Part shown: piece by piece, positions 40,318 to 49,961 of the stretch
Layout of the letters: each line of letters opens with the position of its first letter
Numbering within the stretch: position 1 is the first letter of the stretch
DNA from: CAZICM01 sp964537685
GTDB lineage: Bacteria > Myxococcota_A > Polyangia > Polyangiales > Polyangiaceae
Length of the DNA: 64,000 nucleotides
Reading direction: 5' to 3'
NCBI GenBank assembly: GCA_964537685.1
Contig: CAZICM010000023.1
Location: 62,001-126,000, forward strand
The notes under the pieces: model-generated
Seen by the model: the letters and a program-made list of their open reading frames with translations, nothing else
The model's database searches: none
Told to the model about the DNA's origin: nothing
Position numbers and translations under genes: made by a program

Positions 40318-42453
40318 ATGGGCTCCCGTCTTTTTTGTTTTATTGCCAGCCTATCTTTGCTCTGTTTCGCCGCATTATGGGCGCGCCCTTGTTTTGCCGA
40401 GGGAACGCTGCGCACGGTGCTGGTGATCGATGCCTCTTCGTCGATGCGCGCAACCGATCCGAAGCAGCTTCGGAAAGCCGCTGCGGAGCTCTATGTCGAT
40501 TTGGCGCGCGACGGCGATCAAATTGCCGTTACGGGTTTTGATGGAGCGGCCCGCGAATCGATGGGGAAATTTATTACAATCCGAGGTCCATCCGATCGAA
40601 ATGAATTAAAATCGGCCATACGAAGTGTCGGCAATGATGGCAATTGGACGGATTTTACGGCGGGCCTCACCGAAGCAAAAAGGCTTTTGGATAGCGCGAA
40701 AGATGAAGCGGGCGATCAGGAATTTGTTTTGTTTTTAACCGACGGCCGCTGCGATCCCGATCCCAAAGGAGCCCTGTTTGAGGCGGCGAAGAGCGAGAAA
40801 AAAAGGCCCGAGGAAAAATGCCAGGACCAGGTTCTTCGCGAGCTTGTGCCTGCGCTGGGCCGGGCGAGGCTATACGCGATTGGCCTGTCCAAAAGCGCGC
40901 CCAAGGCTTTTCTTGAAACGGCGGGCAGGCAGAGCGGAGGCGTTGGCCTGGCGACGGACAGGGCCGAGGAGCTTCCCAGGCTATTTGCGGACGTGTATGC
41001 GCGCTTGTTGGGCAGCCGTCTTGTGAGCGGCGATGCTCAGCCTCAAATCGATATTGCCGTGGGCGAAGGCGTGGCGACGCTGGATGCAATCGTCGTGGGT
41101 GCTCCCCAATTGACCATTGCATTAAAAAACCCAGCGGGCGGAGAAATTCCCCTCGATAATAAAACGCCTGAACAAGTGTATTTTGCCGATAGCCCAACCT
41201 ATAAGCTGGTCAAAGTCACGAAGCCGGCGCCTGGTAATTATAAGCTATCCATCCTATCCAATGCGCAGGGCGCGCGCTATGCGGTATTGCAAAACCTCGA
41301 TTTGCGGCTCGATTTTTTTGATGTGCCGGATGTCATTGAAATCGGCAAGGAAAGGCGATTTCACGCGAGGCTCGCGACGCCCGGAGGAAAAACCCCTCCG
41401 CTTGAATTTTTAGACCGGCATGAGTTTTCGGTGCGTTCCGCGCAAGTTGCGGAGCACTGTTTGAATGCGCTGGGCGGGGCCGTAAATCCAGGCGTGAAAC
41501 TGAACCGCGGCAATGACGGTATCTATGAATTCACGCTAAAGCCCACGGCGCGCGGAGAGATGTGTTTTTCGGCTTCTTTTACCCCGGGTTCCGGCGGTGT
41601 GCTGTCGAGAATAGGCTATTCAAAAGTCATCCGGATTGTGCCGCCCTTGCATCTCCAGGCCAAAGACATCGTGTTTGGAGCCGTGAAACAGCAAAGCCAT
41701 GGGCGGGCTCAATTGTCGCTGGAGGGCAGTGAAATCGGGGAAGCCATTACCATCGAAATCCTTCCCAGAGATAAAGAATCAATGCCTATCGATTTAGTAT
41801 TTAATCCTTCGCCATTGAAATTCGCGGTGGCGACCGATGGCTCCCGGGTATTTGATATTGAAGTTAATGCCGATCGAGATGCAAAGCCAGGCGATCGGAG
41901 TTTTCCCATTAAAATCGTCCCGGTGCAGCCCAAAGGATATGAAGAGCGCGCAAAAGAGGCTGTTTTATCGATCCGGGTGACGCCGCTTTCCTTTTGGGAG
42001 CGTTATGGTTTTTGGGTAAAAGTATCGATAGGCATATTGATCGGATTGTTTTTGCTGATCGGTATTTTTGGCCCGGCTCGTTTTAGAAAAGGAACGATGC
42101 TGTATTACAAAGACATTCGCGATCCGGAATTGCCCAGGGAAGGCAGCTATGCCTTGTCCGCAAAGGCAAAAGCCGGTTTTTATAGGGGCGCGCGTGTGTG
42201 GGTTTCGGCGGCGGGCCCAGTGCGCTCCAAAGGGGCGCTGCTCCTCCGGGCGGGGCCGGGTGGAACGGTGATCGGCAAGCCCGCGGACAACCGAAAAGTG
42301 CTGGATGTGCCGCAGGATTCCGAGGCCGGCGGGTTTTCTGGAGATAAAAAGCCGGTTGCGCTCAATAAAGATGGCCAATTTCGTGTAATGCCAGGAACAC
42401 GCTATGAAATTGACGGCGCGGGATTTGTGATTTGGACGAGTGTGCGGAAGTAA
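40318..42453 (+). CDS. VWA-domain membrane protein
   Basis: A 711-residue protein with signal peptide (cleavage near C-F-A-E) and a VWA domain at about 30-240. The metal site D-x-S-x-S is D-A-S-S-S at 38-42, helped by T-D-F-T and L-T-D-G-R. A long beta-rich region follows, then one TM helix near 565-585 (I-G-I-L-I-G-L-F-L-L-I-G-I-F-G) and a cytoplasmic tail of about 120 residues. The gene is convergent with the 1,079-aa tubulin-like gene, stops three bases apart. VWA proteins are reported near FtsZ-like proteins in predicted membrane-remodelling loci, so the two may be one system. Confidence 0.85.
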   Translation: MGSRLFCFIASLSLLCFAALWARPCFAEGTLRTVLVIDASSSMRATDPKQLRKAAAELYVDLARDGDQIAVTGFDGAARESMGKFITIRGPSDRNELKSAIRSVGNDGNWTDFTAGLTEAKRLLDSAKDEAGDQEFVLFLTDGRCDPDPKGALFEAAKSEKKRPEEKCQDQVLRELVPALGRARLYAIGLSKSAPKAFLETAGRQSGGVGLATDRAEELPRLFADVYARLLGSRLVSGDAQPQIDIAVGEGVATLDAIVVGAPQLTIALKNPAGGEIPLDNKTPEQVYFADSPTYKLVKVTKPAPGNYKLSILSNAQGARYAVLQNLDLRLDFFDVPDVIEIGKERRFHARLATPGGKTPPLEFLDRHEFSVRSAQVAEHCLNALGGAVNPGVKLNRGNDGIYEFTLKPTARGEMCFSASFTPGSGGVLSRIGYSKVIRIVPPLHLQAKDIVFGAVKQQSHGRAQLSLEGSEIGEAITIEILPRDKESMPIDLVFNPSPLKFAVATDGSRVFDIEVNADRDAKPGDRSFPIKIVPVQPKGYEERAKEAVLSIRVTPLSFWERYGFWVKVSIGILIGLFLLIGIFGPARFRKGTMLYYKDIRDPELPREGSYALSAKAKAGFYRGARVWVSAAGPVRSKGALLLRAGPGGTVIGKPADNRKVLDVPQDSEAGGFSGDKKPVALNKDGQFRVMPGTRYEIDGAGFVIWTSVRK

Positions 42454-42455
42454 GA

Positions 42456-45400
42456 TTAATAGCCGCGTTCCCGCCTGAACATATTCAATGAATCCAGCTC
42501 TTTTTGAGCCTGATCAAAGACAGGCTTGCCGCCCGCGCTATCGGCGGTTTTGACGGCGCGTTCCAATTCAGCCGAATAGGCGTTTAATATTTCTTTGATT
42601 TTTGCAGAATTGCGTTCGGCCTCGAGCTCGCCGAGCAAAGCCGCGTACTTCTTGCGAACCCAGCTCTTTTGCATATCGACGCGGCTCCGGTAGGACGCAA
42701 ACGCTTGATCGCGGAACCGGCCGAGTTTTCGCTGTTCAGGCAATAGATCGGGATCTTCCAAATAAAAACCTTCGCCCGCGGGGCCGGCTTTGTCGTGCCG
42801 AATGACCGAAAAGGCGCAGGCCAGCGTGAAATCCCGGAGTTCGTCGCTGGTTTGAACCGTTTCGCCCTGGCGTTCGCTTCGCTTGGCCATCCGCTCGGCA
42901 TAGGCCAGCTTGGAATCATTTTCTTTAACGCCCTCGATCGAAATGCGAAACAATCTTGTCTCGGTGTCCGGAGCACCTTCCCAATTTTTATCTTGGTGAA
43001 GCGGTATTTGAGGCACGCCCGCGGGCAGTCCCACCACTTTCGCGCCTTCGCTCAATTCTTTTTGTTTGACGACGAAATAACGCTTTTCATATTCGGTGAT
43101 GCTTTTGACCGAATGCAGCGGGCATCCTAAGAATGCCGCATAAAATACGATTTGATGCCGGTCTTCGCTGGGAATGAGCTGTTCCTTGTCGACGCGGTGC
43201 ACGGCCAGATGAGCGAGATATCCAGAGAGGCTTAAGTGGTAATCGGCGTTCATCACCACATAAGCCTTCTTGGGCAAGAGGGGCGCCCCAACACTCAGCG
43301 TAATAAATGGATCGCACTTCGTAGCGGCGTGCTCGAGTTTGTCTTTGATGTACGCGCGCACATTTTCCTCGGGCACGCGCCGCATTTCATCGATCCACGC
43401 GGCATCGCCCGGACGCGGAAGAGGCCCTTTGCCGCTTCGCTCCAGATTGCGGATGGCCGTCGCAAGCCGGGCTTCGTACTCCAGTTCTTCATCGATGCGC
43501 AGCCCGCGCTCGTCCCGGTTGCCTTCGATGCGGCCCCGAAGCGCGGCGCCCGCCATCTCAATCAGCGCGTCGATTACTCGCCTTTGAATGTCGAGTTCGG
43601 CGCCGCCGCTGCCCGCGACTTCCGCCAATTTCGCGAGTGCGCCCGAGAGCTGAAAGTCCGAGGGCCGCAGCAGGCGCGCGTATAAGTGATCCCAATAGCG
43701 GCGCTGGGTGCGGTGGTCTTGAAGCACTTCGACATCGAGCACAAAGCGGTTTGCATCGCCTCCTTGGCGGCGCCCGCTGCCTCCGATCAACAGCTCGCCG
43801 GCGCGCTGCTCAAGCTGTCTCGAGACGCGATCGACGCGCGCAAAAAAGTGAAAGCTCGAGTTGCGCCTGCGATCGATTTCCTTGAGCACCATCGCGAAGA
43901 ACTCGAGCATCGCGTTCGCCTGAATGCGGCGGCCCAGGTTGTCGATGACTTCGCGATACCAGGCACAAAAGGCGCTTGCGACTTCGAAGTAGTCGTTTTC
44001 GCGGCCGGGAAGCTTTTCCCATAAAGTCTCGGGCGCCGCGGCCTTTAACTCGTCCACGCGCCTTCTGAAATCGTCCTGCAGGCGCACGTCGCCCAAAGTC
44101 AGGCCCCGCTCATAGAGCTTGCGGACTTCTTCCTGCGCGCCGATCAGCGCACTTCGAATCGACGCGAGAAAATAACGCGTTTCCGCCGGCCCTTTGCCTT
44201 TAACGATCTCGCTCAGCGAGAGCTCGCCCGCGCTGCCTTCAAACTCTTGTCCGGCCTGCCTCGCCCTCGCCCGCGATCCGTCTTCGCTCTTGGTGATCTG
44301 CGTCTTTAAGCCTTCCCACGCGGCCGCCGTTTCGCTTACCACCCGCTCGGGATCTTTTTCAAATGCCGCAAGCTCGGCATCTTCCCAAGGCCGCAGCTTA
44401 ATCGCCGACGCGATGCGCCTCTGAACATCTTCCTTGCAGCGCCGAATAAACGCTCCAACTGCGCCTTCGCCGCCATGCGCGCCGCCGCCCTTTACCCATT
44501 CCACAATGCGCCTGAAATTCTCGGCGTCCGCGCTCTTCTCCTCGGCCTTGGATTCGAGCCCTCTGACAAACGCTTCATCGGCCGAATCGATATCGGTTCC
44601 ATCGCCGAGCGCCGCCGCGCCGCCTGGAACAGCCGATAAAAGAAGCGCGTGACCCATGCGGTGGGCGCAGTATTCAAGAATGTCTTCGCCCGGCAGCACC
44701 AGCGCGCTGATGCCAAACGATCCAAAACTCTTGGTAAATGTCTGCTCATCGAGCTGCATCAGCTCGCGTGTGTCGTTGTCGAGCGTCGAGCCTTCTTTGT
44801 CGATAATGCTCGAGAAAATTTGAGCGTGCGCGGCATCGGCGATCGCAGGGTAAATCTGCGTTGGATCGGCGATAACGGCTCCGCTCTCGGTCTTCTCTTC
44901 GATGAGGTAGATCTGATCAAAAGGCGGCTGAGCAACAAAAGCCCGCTCGGGATGATCGGGATCGTAGTGAAACTCGACGGGCGCCTGGGGACGCGCGCTT
45001 TGCAGAAGTTCGAGCTCTGAAAGCGCCGAATATCCATTCGCCATGATCTTGTCGAATTGGTTGGGCGGAAGCCCTTTGGACTTAAAAACATTCGGCAGGA
45101 CAAATGTGCCGATGAGCTGATGTCCCCGCTGGCCGCCGAGCAATCCCCGGACGGTGTAGGCCATGATGGCAAAGCCGCCCGAGCCCGTACCGCCCGCGAG
45201 CGATGCGTAAATGTAGATCTTCGCGGCCTTGTTCGCGCGGAAAGGATTGTGCACGTCGTAGGCGCGGCGAATGGCTTTTTCGAAGGTCTCTAGAATCTTG
45301 GCGCGATCGTTTTCGAAGTGGTGATAGAGCGAAAGCCTGCTTTCGATGCGGATTTGGCCCGCGCCTTTCCCGCGCGCATCGCGGGGCCGATACCACGAAG

Positions 45401-45695
45401 GCCACCATTGCGAAAACAGCGGATCGACCTGCGCATGCAGCTTGCCCTGTTTGAGCTCGACGTATTCAGGCTTGGTGAAGTCGCTGAGAATGAACTTGTG
45501 CGCGGTGTCGACCCAGGCGAGGCGCGCAAGATCGTCCTGATCGGTATCGAGCGCGAAGAAATGAATGAGGTCCTGATAGCGCTCAAAGGACTCTTCCTGC
45601 TTCACCTTGCGGGCGAGGTCATCGACGATGGCTCCGCCACAGCCTCCTAAGCCGATAAAAAAGGCCGGGGCAATTTTGGTCTCTCGCAGCGGCAT
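42456..45695 (-). CDS. large tubulin/FtsZ-like GTPase-domain protein (Tubulin_2-like)
   Basis: A 1,079-residue protein. The nucleotide-binding part shows I-G-L-G-G-C-G-G (14-21) and the tubulin signature A-G-G-T-G-S-G (167-173), with F-F-A-L-D-T-D between them (47-52). Residues beyond about 400 are mostly helical, rich in Glu, Arg and Ala, with no recognised domain, and could dimerise or bind partners. Size and motifs fit the Tubulin_2/FtsZ-like families of unknown role rather than FtsZ itself (about 380 aa). GGAGG lies upstream of the ATG at 45695. The VWA gene ends against its stop codon. No FtsA, MinD or division genes are seen. Confidence 0.85.
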   Translation of the reverse strand: MPLRETKIAPAFFIGLGGCGGAIVDDLARKVKQEESFERYQDLIHFFALDTDQDDLARLAWVDTAHKFILSDFTKPEYVELKQGKLHAQVDPLFSQWWPSWYRPRDARGKGAGQIRIESRLSLYHHFENDRAKILETFEKAIRRAYDVHNPFRANKAAKIYIYASLAGGTGSGGFAIMAYTVRGLLGGQRGHQLIGTFVLPNVFKSKGLPPNQFDKIMANGYSALSELELLQSARPQAPVEFHYDPDHPERAFVAQPPFDQIYLIEEKTESGAVIADPTQIYPAIADAAHAQIFSSIIDKEGSTLDNDTRELMQLDEQTFTKSFGSFGISALVLPGEDILEYCAHRMGHALLLSAVPGGAAALGDGTDIDSADEAFVRGLESKAEEKSADAENFRRIVEWVKGGGAHGGEGAVGAFIRRCKEDVQRRIASAIKLRPWEDAELAAFEKDPERVVSETAAAWEGLKTQITKSEDGSRARARQAGQEFEGSAGELSLSEIVKGKGPAETRYFLASIRSALIGAQEEVRKLYERGLTLGDVRLQDDFRRRVDELKAAAPETLWEKLPGRENDYFEVASAFCAWYREVIDNLGRRIQANAMLEFFAMVLKEIDRRRNSSFHFFARVDRVSRQLEQRAGELLIGGSGRRQGGDANRFVLDVEVLQDHRTQRRYWDHLYARLLRPSDFQLSGALAKLAEVAGSGGAELDIQRRVIDALIEMAGAALRGRIEGNRDERGLRIDEELEYEARLATAIRNLERSGKGPLPRPGDAAWIDEMRRVPEENVRAYIKDKLEHAATKCDPFITLSVGAPLLPKKAYVVMNADYHLSLSGYLAHLAVHRVDKEQLIPSEDRHQIVFYAAFLGCPLHSVKSITEYEKRYFVVKQKELSEGAKVVGLPAGVPQIPLHQDKNWEGAPDTETRLFRISIEGVKENDSKLAYAERMAKRSERQGETVQTSDELRDFTLACAFSVIRHDKAGPAGEGFYLEDPDLLPEQRKLGRFRDQAFASYRSRVDMQKSWVRKKYAALLGELEAERNSAKIKEILNAYSAELERAVKTADSAGGKPVFDQAQKELDSLNMFRRERGY

Positions 45696-45793
45696 TCTCC
45701 ATATCCTCCGAATGAATTTGGCGCGGGCAGGCTATCCTATTTTTGTCGCGCGGCGCGCCCCTGAACGTGCGAAAAGCAAATCAGATCTCCATC

Positions 45794-47068
45794 ATGTCGG
45801 AAGGAAAAAAAATCCCCGCCGGACGATTTGGGCGGCTCGCCAAGCTGGCCGAACTCGGCGCGAAAACGGGCGCCAATCTCCTGCTGAAGCGGGATTCGGA
45901 AATCAGCGCGCAGAAGGCGGCTGAAGTCTTGGGAACCATGAGGGGCGTGGCCGCAAAGGTCGGGCAGATGGCGGGCTATATCGATGGCCTCGTGCCCGAG
46001 GAGCACCGGGATGCCTATCAGCGTTCGCTGCAGGGGCTCTTGGCCGCGGCTCCCAAGTCTTCGCCCGCGCAGGTTCGGCGCTCCGTGGAAAACGAATTAA
46101 AGGCGCCTCTCGATCGATTGTTTGTGGAATGGGATGAAAATCCAATCGCGAGCGCATCGATTGGGCAAGTGCACAAGGCGCGCCTTTTCGATGGGCGTGA
46201 AGTAGCCGTGAAGGTGCAGCATCCGGGTGTGGTGGATGCCGTTGAGAGCGATCTGCGCAATGCGGGATTGCTCGAAGGCACGCTTTCCATGCTGGGAACG
46301 AAGCGTGTCAATTCGAAACAATTGCTTGAGGAAATTCGCACCCGCTTCAGGGAAGAGCTTGATTATTCGCTGGAAGCCGAGCGGCAATTGGCTTTTTCGG
46401 CCATTCACCAGAACGACGCGAGCATTTTTATCCCTGAAGTTATTTTGGAGCGCACGAGCCGGGGCGTACTCACAACGCTGTTGGTGAAAGGCATTGGCCT
46501 CGAGGAAGCGAGCCGGAGTTCCCCTGAAGAAAGAAGGGCCTGGTGCGAGACTTTGTGGCGATTTGTGTACAAAGGCACGGTGGTCGGCGGGATGTTCAAT
46601 GCCGATCCTCATCCTGGGAATTATTTTTTTCAGCCGGGCGGGCGCGTTGCTTTTATCGATTTTGGATGTGTGCAGCCCGTGCACCCAAACCGGCGTTCGG
46701 TGGCGCGGGCGCTTCATATCGCGGCCATTGAGCGCAACGAACCCGCTTTTTATGAAGCGGCCCGGCAAATGCTCGAATTAAGGGGAGGTCAATACGAAAG
46801 GCGGGTTTTGCATTATATGCGGCATGCCTTTGAGCCTCAATTCGACTCTCCCTTCCGCATTACGCGGCCCTATGTGGTTTCGCTGGTCGAACGAATGAAA
46901 GAAGCCGGCATAGAAACAGTTAAAAGCAAGGAAGATCAATTCGTTCCCATTCCCGAGGGAATGCTATTTATGAACCGCCTTCAGTTTGGATTTTATTCGG
47001 TGCTGGCCAGGCTCGACAGCGAAGTCGACTATGCCGAAGTCGAGCGTCAATTTCTTCGTTTGGCTTAA
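45794..47068 (+). CDS. UbiB/AarF/ADCK-type atypical kinase
   Basis: A 424-residue protein with the ADCK hallmarks: K-x-G-Q (A-A-K-V-G-Q) near residue 50, A-S-I-G-Q-V-H-K-A for the Ala-rich nucleotide loop, V-A-V-K-V-Q-H-P-G, the catalytic N-A-D-P-H-P-G-N, and I-D-F-G for DFG. Members support ubiquinone or other isoprenoid-lipid pathways and are ATPases rather than protein kinases. ATG 45794 is preferred to TTG 45743, which lies in low-complexity sequence. Divergent from the tubulin-like gene with about 100 bases between; convergent with the FGE-like gene, 14 bases apart. Confidence 0.88.
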   Translation: MSEGKKIPAGRFGRLAKLAELGAKTGANLLLKRDSEISAQKAAEVLGTMRGVAAKVGQMAGYIDGLVPEEHRDAYQRSLQGLLAAAPKSSPAQVRRSVENELKAPLDRLFVEWDENPIASASIGQVHKARLFDGREVAVKVQHPGVVDAVESDLRNAGLLEGTLSMLGTKRVNSKQLLEEIRTRFREELDYSLEAERQLAFSAIHQNDASIFIPEVILERTSRGVLTTLLVKGIGLEEASRSSPEERRAWCETLWRFVYKGTVVGGMFNADPHPGNYFFQPGGRVAFIDFGCVQPVHPNRRSVARALHIAAIERNEPAFYEAARQMLELRGGQYERRVLHYMRHAFEPQFDSPFRITRPYVVSLVERMKEAGIETVKSKEDQFVPIPEGMLFMNRLQFGFYSVLARLDSEVDYAEVERQFLRLA

Positions 47069-47082
47069 ATATCTTTTCAAAT

Positions 47083-48246
47083 TTATTGAGGTTCGATATT
47101 TTTGCAGCAGCGAAAGCCTAAGTGATAATTCGCATGGCTTTTGTAATCCATTAATTTGGTTCCATGCCAGTCGGGCGCCCGCCAGCGGCAATCATCGATA
47201 TGCGCTTCATAGCGGGAGAAAATAAACCAGCTCCCTTTCATTTCCGTACCGCCCGAACCGCCCCGGCTCATCAATTCAGAAGGCTTTAGAGGCAAATTCA
47301 TATGCTCTGCCGCGTTACCATGCAGATCGTATACGCCGAATTTACTGACGCATTCAGGAAATGAACCCGCGGGATAGGTATTGGAGCCGCAGCTTTTCCA
47401 TCCGCCCGAGCCGCATTTTTTGCTTTTCCGGCTGCGGGTCGCGCACTTGGAATGATCTTTTTCCGGACCATATGCCCAGATAATCTCACGCTGATCGTTA
47501 TGCTTTTTCTTCGATGCGCCGCGGCTTAAATTAAAAAAATATTCGTCTTCTGCGGGCTTTAAAGCGCCGGCACAGGCGCCTTCCCATTCATGCGCGTCGC
47601 ACAGCCGTTTACCCACTGCCGCGCACAGCTCGGCCGCTTCCCGGGCGGTCGCGAATACCACCGGATATTCACAGGGAATGCCCGGAAATTCATAGCGATC
47701 GATGCATATTTTGGCGTCTTTTTCGCTTTGCCCCGCGCTGGGATCGTAAAGCGGAACCATGTAGGGCGCGCCGCACATCGGCTTTTCTTCATCGATAATT
47801 TCAGCCGATTCACGCACCGCGCGGCATTCTCTCCGCGTCATCGCATACTCGGATATTTTTGGGTTGCCCTGTCCCGCGCCCGTCGAGTGGCTAAAAATAT
47901 TTTTCACCGCATTCATTTGCTCGTCGGTGAGGCGCATATTTTGAATCATTCGGCGGAATAAGGCTTCGCGCTGCTCTTCCAAGGTCGTGGGATATAAATC
48001 CTCGTCCACCAGCGGAGGCGGAAAGACTTTAGGCGCTTTCTCCGGTTTGGCCGAGGCATCCGGCCCCGCATCCCGGACTTGCCCGGGCGGCGCCGCGGAC
48101 GCAGTGGGCAATGCCGCAGAGGTATTCGATTCACTGCCGTCCGGCTGTCCCGCCGCTTCGGAACAGCCCGCAATCAGCCCCAAAGCCATCCATGCGGTAT
48201 AAATACGGACGGAATGACCGGCACTTCGTATGAATGTATGATTCAC
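47083..48246 (-). CDS. formylglycine-generating-enzyme-fold (SUMF1/FGE) lipoprotein
   Basis: A 387-residue lipoprotein (GTG start at 48246, lipobox I-A-G-C). A disordered Pro/Ala-rich part covers about 30-90. The FGE-sulfatase fold follows, seen in Y-E-F-P-G, A-A-E-L-C-A-A-V-G-K-R-L-C-D-A-H-E-W-E, G-V-Y-D-L-H-G-N-A-A-E-H, and the closing H-L-G-F-R-C-C. This fold includes true formylglycine enzymes and many non-catalytic or differently catalytic relatives; the copper-binding Cys pair of FGE cannot be confirmed. It begins 10 bases after the ketosynthase stop and so belongs to the lipid operon, but its link to the pathway is unclear. Confidence 0.75.
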   Translation of the reverse strand: MNHTFIRSAGHSVRIYTAWMALGLIAGCSEAAGQPDGSESNTSAALPTASAAPPGQVRDAGPDASAKPEKAPKVFPPPLVDEDLYPTTLEEQREALFRRMIQNMRLTDEQMNAVKNIFSHSTGAGQGNPKISEYAMTRRECRAVRESAEIIDEEKPMCGAPYMVPLYDPSAGQSEKDAKICIDRYEFPGIPCEYPVVFATAREAAELCAAVGKRLCDAHEWEGACAGALKPAEDEYFFNLSRGASKKKHNDQREIIWAYGPEKDHSKCATRSRKSKKCGSGGWKSCGSNTYPAGSFPECVSKFGVYDLHGNAAEHMNLPLKPSELMSRGGSGGTEMKGSWFIFSRYEAHIDDCRWRAPDWHGTKLMDYKSHANYHLGFRCCKNIEPQ

Positions 48247-48256
48247 GTTAAATAAC

Positions 48257-49612
48257 TTAATGCTCGCCGCGCTCTAAAACAAGCACACAATTGTGGCCGC
48301 CAAAGCCGGCGGAGCATTTTAATGCATATCGGATATTCGCACGGGTTTTTTCGCGTATAATATTTAATTTAAGCACCGGATCGATATCGTCGACATTTAT
48401 CGAGGGATGCAGCATTTGATCGCGCAATGAGCACACCGCTGCAATCGTTTCCACGGCGCCCGCGCCGCCCAGCAAATGCCCCACCATCGATTTGGTGGCC
48501 GATATGGGAATTTGTGCGAGCCTTTCGCCGAATATCCGGAACAGGGCTTTATATTCAGCGATATCGCCCGCAAGCGTCGATGTCGCGTGAGGGTTGATGT
48601 AATCGATGTCGGCAGGGCCGATATTCGCCCGCGAAAGGGCCCGCTTCACCGATAGCATCAGCCCCGCTCCTTCAGAATGAGGGCGCGTAATATGCGCGGC
48701 ATCGGTGCTCATTCCGTATCCAGCCACATAAGCAAAAATAGGCGCGCCTCTTCGTTTGGCGTGTTCCTCCGCCTCCAATACCAGCGCGCCCGCTCCCTCG
48801 GCCATTACAAATCCTTGGCGATCTTTATCGAATGGACGGCTCGCCCGCGCGGGGTCCCCCTCATATGCGCGCGCCAATGCTCTCGCATTGCCAAACCCCG
48901 CGACCGTATTCATCCGCGTCGCCGCTTCCGCACCGCCCGCGACCATGATATCCGCATCGCCAGATTCAATCATCATCGAACATGTTGCGATTGAATGCGT
49001 TCCGGTCGCACATGCACTGGCAATATTATAGGAAGGCCCCATCATTCCATAGCGAATTGCAATGAGCGCCGCCGCGCCGTTGGGCATCACTCCCGGCACG
49101 AAATAGGGAGAAACCGCCCGGGGACCGCGTTCGGCGCTCTTGGTAATTTGCTGCTCGAAAATATCGACCGAGCCCATGCCGCTCGACATGAGGCAGCCCA
49201 TTTTCGATCGATCGGCCTGAATACCGCCAGGCAATACAACCGAATTAAAATTCATCGAATCGTCGTTCAATTCGGATAAATTTCCTGCCGCGTCCGCGCC
49301 CTCGTCTTCCTGCGCACTTTGAGCCGTGCGGCGAAGGTCGCCCAATCCGGCCTGTTCAATAGCTTCAATGGCAGCGCCCACACTAAAGTGAGTCACACGC
49401 CCATACAGTTCGGTCTCCTTGGGCGTCAGAAACAGCAGAGGATTAAAATCCTTCACATGCGCGGCGATATTGCTCCGCAATTTATCCGTCGGGAATTCCG
49501 TAATGAAATCGACGCCCGAACGGCCTTCCAGCAGGGCCTGCCACATGCTTTGGACATCATTGCCCAATGGACTGACGACGCCAATGCCTGTGATCGCAAC
49601 GCGCCGGCGCAT
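48257..49612 (-). CDS. beta-ketoacyl-ACP synthase (KAS II/FabF-like)
   Basis: A 451-residue condensing enzyme. The frame reaches TTG 49618, but ATG 49612 has GGGAG eight bases upstream. The catalytic triad is visible: Cys in A-S-A-C-A-T-G-T, His in N-P-H-A-T-S-T, His in S-M-V-G-H-L-L-G-G. These are the marks of FabF-type enzymes, which join malonyl-ACP to an acyl chain. It is longer than typical FabF (about 410) because of an acidic insert around 95-125. The operon context (FAAL, ACP, methyltransferase) suggests secondary lipid assembly rather than housekeeping fatty-acid synthesis. Confidence 0.9.
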   Translation of the reverse strand: MRRRVAITGIGVVSPLGNDVQSMWQALLEGRSGVDFITEFPTDKLRSNIAAHVKDFNPLLFLTPKETELYGRVTHFSVGAAIEAIEQAGLGDLRRTAQSAQEDEGADAAGNLSELNDDSMNFNSVVLPGGIQADRSKMGCLMSSGMGSVDIFEQQITKSAERGPRAVSPYFVPGVMPNGAAALIAIRYGMMGPSYNIASACATGTHSIATCSMMIESGDADIMVAGGAEAATRMNTVAGFGNARALARAYEGDPARASRPFDKDRQGFVMAEGAGALVLEAEEHAKRRGAPIFAYVAGYGMSTDAAHITRPHSEGAGLMLSVKRALSRANIGPADIDYINPHATSTLAGDIAEYKALFRIFGERLAQIPISATKSMVGHLLGGAGAVETIAAVCSLRDQMLHPSINVDDIDPVLKLNIIREKTRANIRYALKCSAGFGGHNCVLVLERGEH

Positions 49613-49638
49613 AGCCAATGCTCCCTCTCCGCCGGGCT

Positions 49639-49899
49639 TTAGGCGTCCTGGGCCAGCCTTTGGCCGACTTTATCGCATAGATCGCCCACCGTGATGAGCT
49701 CCACCAGATCTTCATCGGGAATCATAATGCCCAGCTCGGTCTCCATTTCACCGACGATCTGCATCATCGCGAGGGAATCGATGCCCAGTTCGGTGATTAC
49801 GGATTTCTCGCTCACATTGGGGAATTCGCGTTTCTCGACGCGCGCCGCCACCGTCTTGAAGATCCCCAATAAATCTTGTTTCGATTGTTTTGCGTTCAT
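49639..49899 (-). CDS. acyl carrier protein
   Basis: An 86-residue ACP with the phosphopantetheine site L-G-I-D-S-L-A near residues 38-44 (Ser carries the arm) and the usual acidic helix (I-P-D-E-D-L-V-E-L). It lies 20-odd bases before the ketosynthase and about 60 bases after the methyltransferase, all minus strand. It is the likely carrier for the acyl chain loaded by the FAAL. Confidence 0.92.
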   Translation of the reverse strand: MNAKQSKQDLLGIFKTVAARVEKREFPNVSEKSVITELGIDSLAMMQIVGEMETELGIMIPDEDLVELITVGDLCDKVGQRLAQDA

Positions 49900-49961
49900 G
49901 GTTGCCTTTGCCTTTGATTGTTTTGCTTATGAATTTGATTGAATTTGTTTACAAGGTTGTT

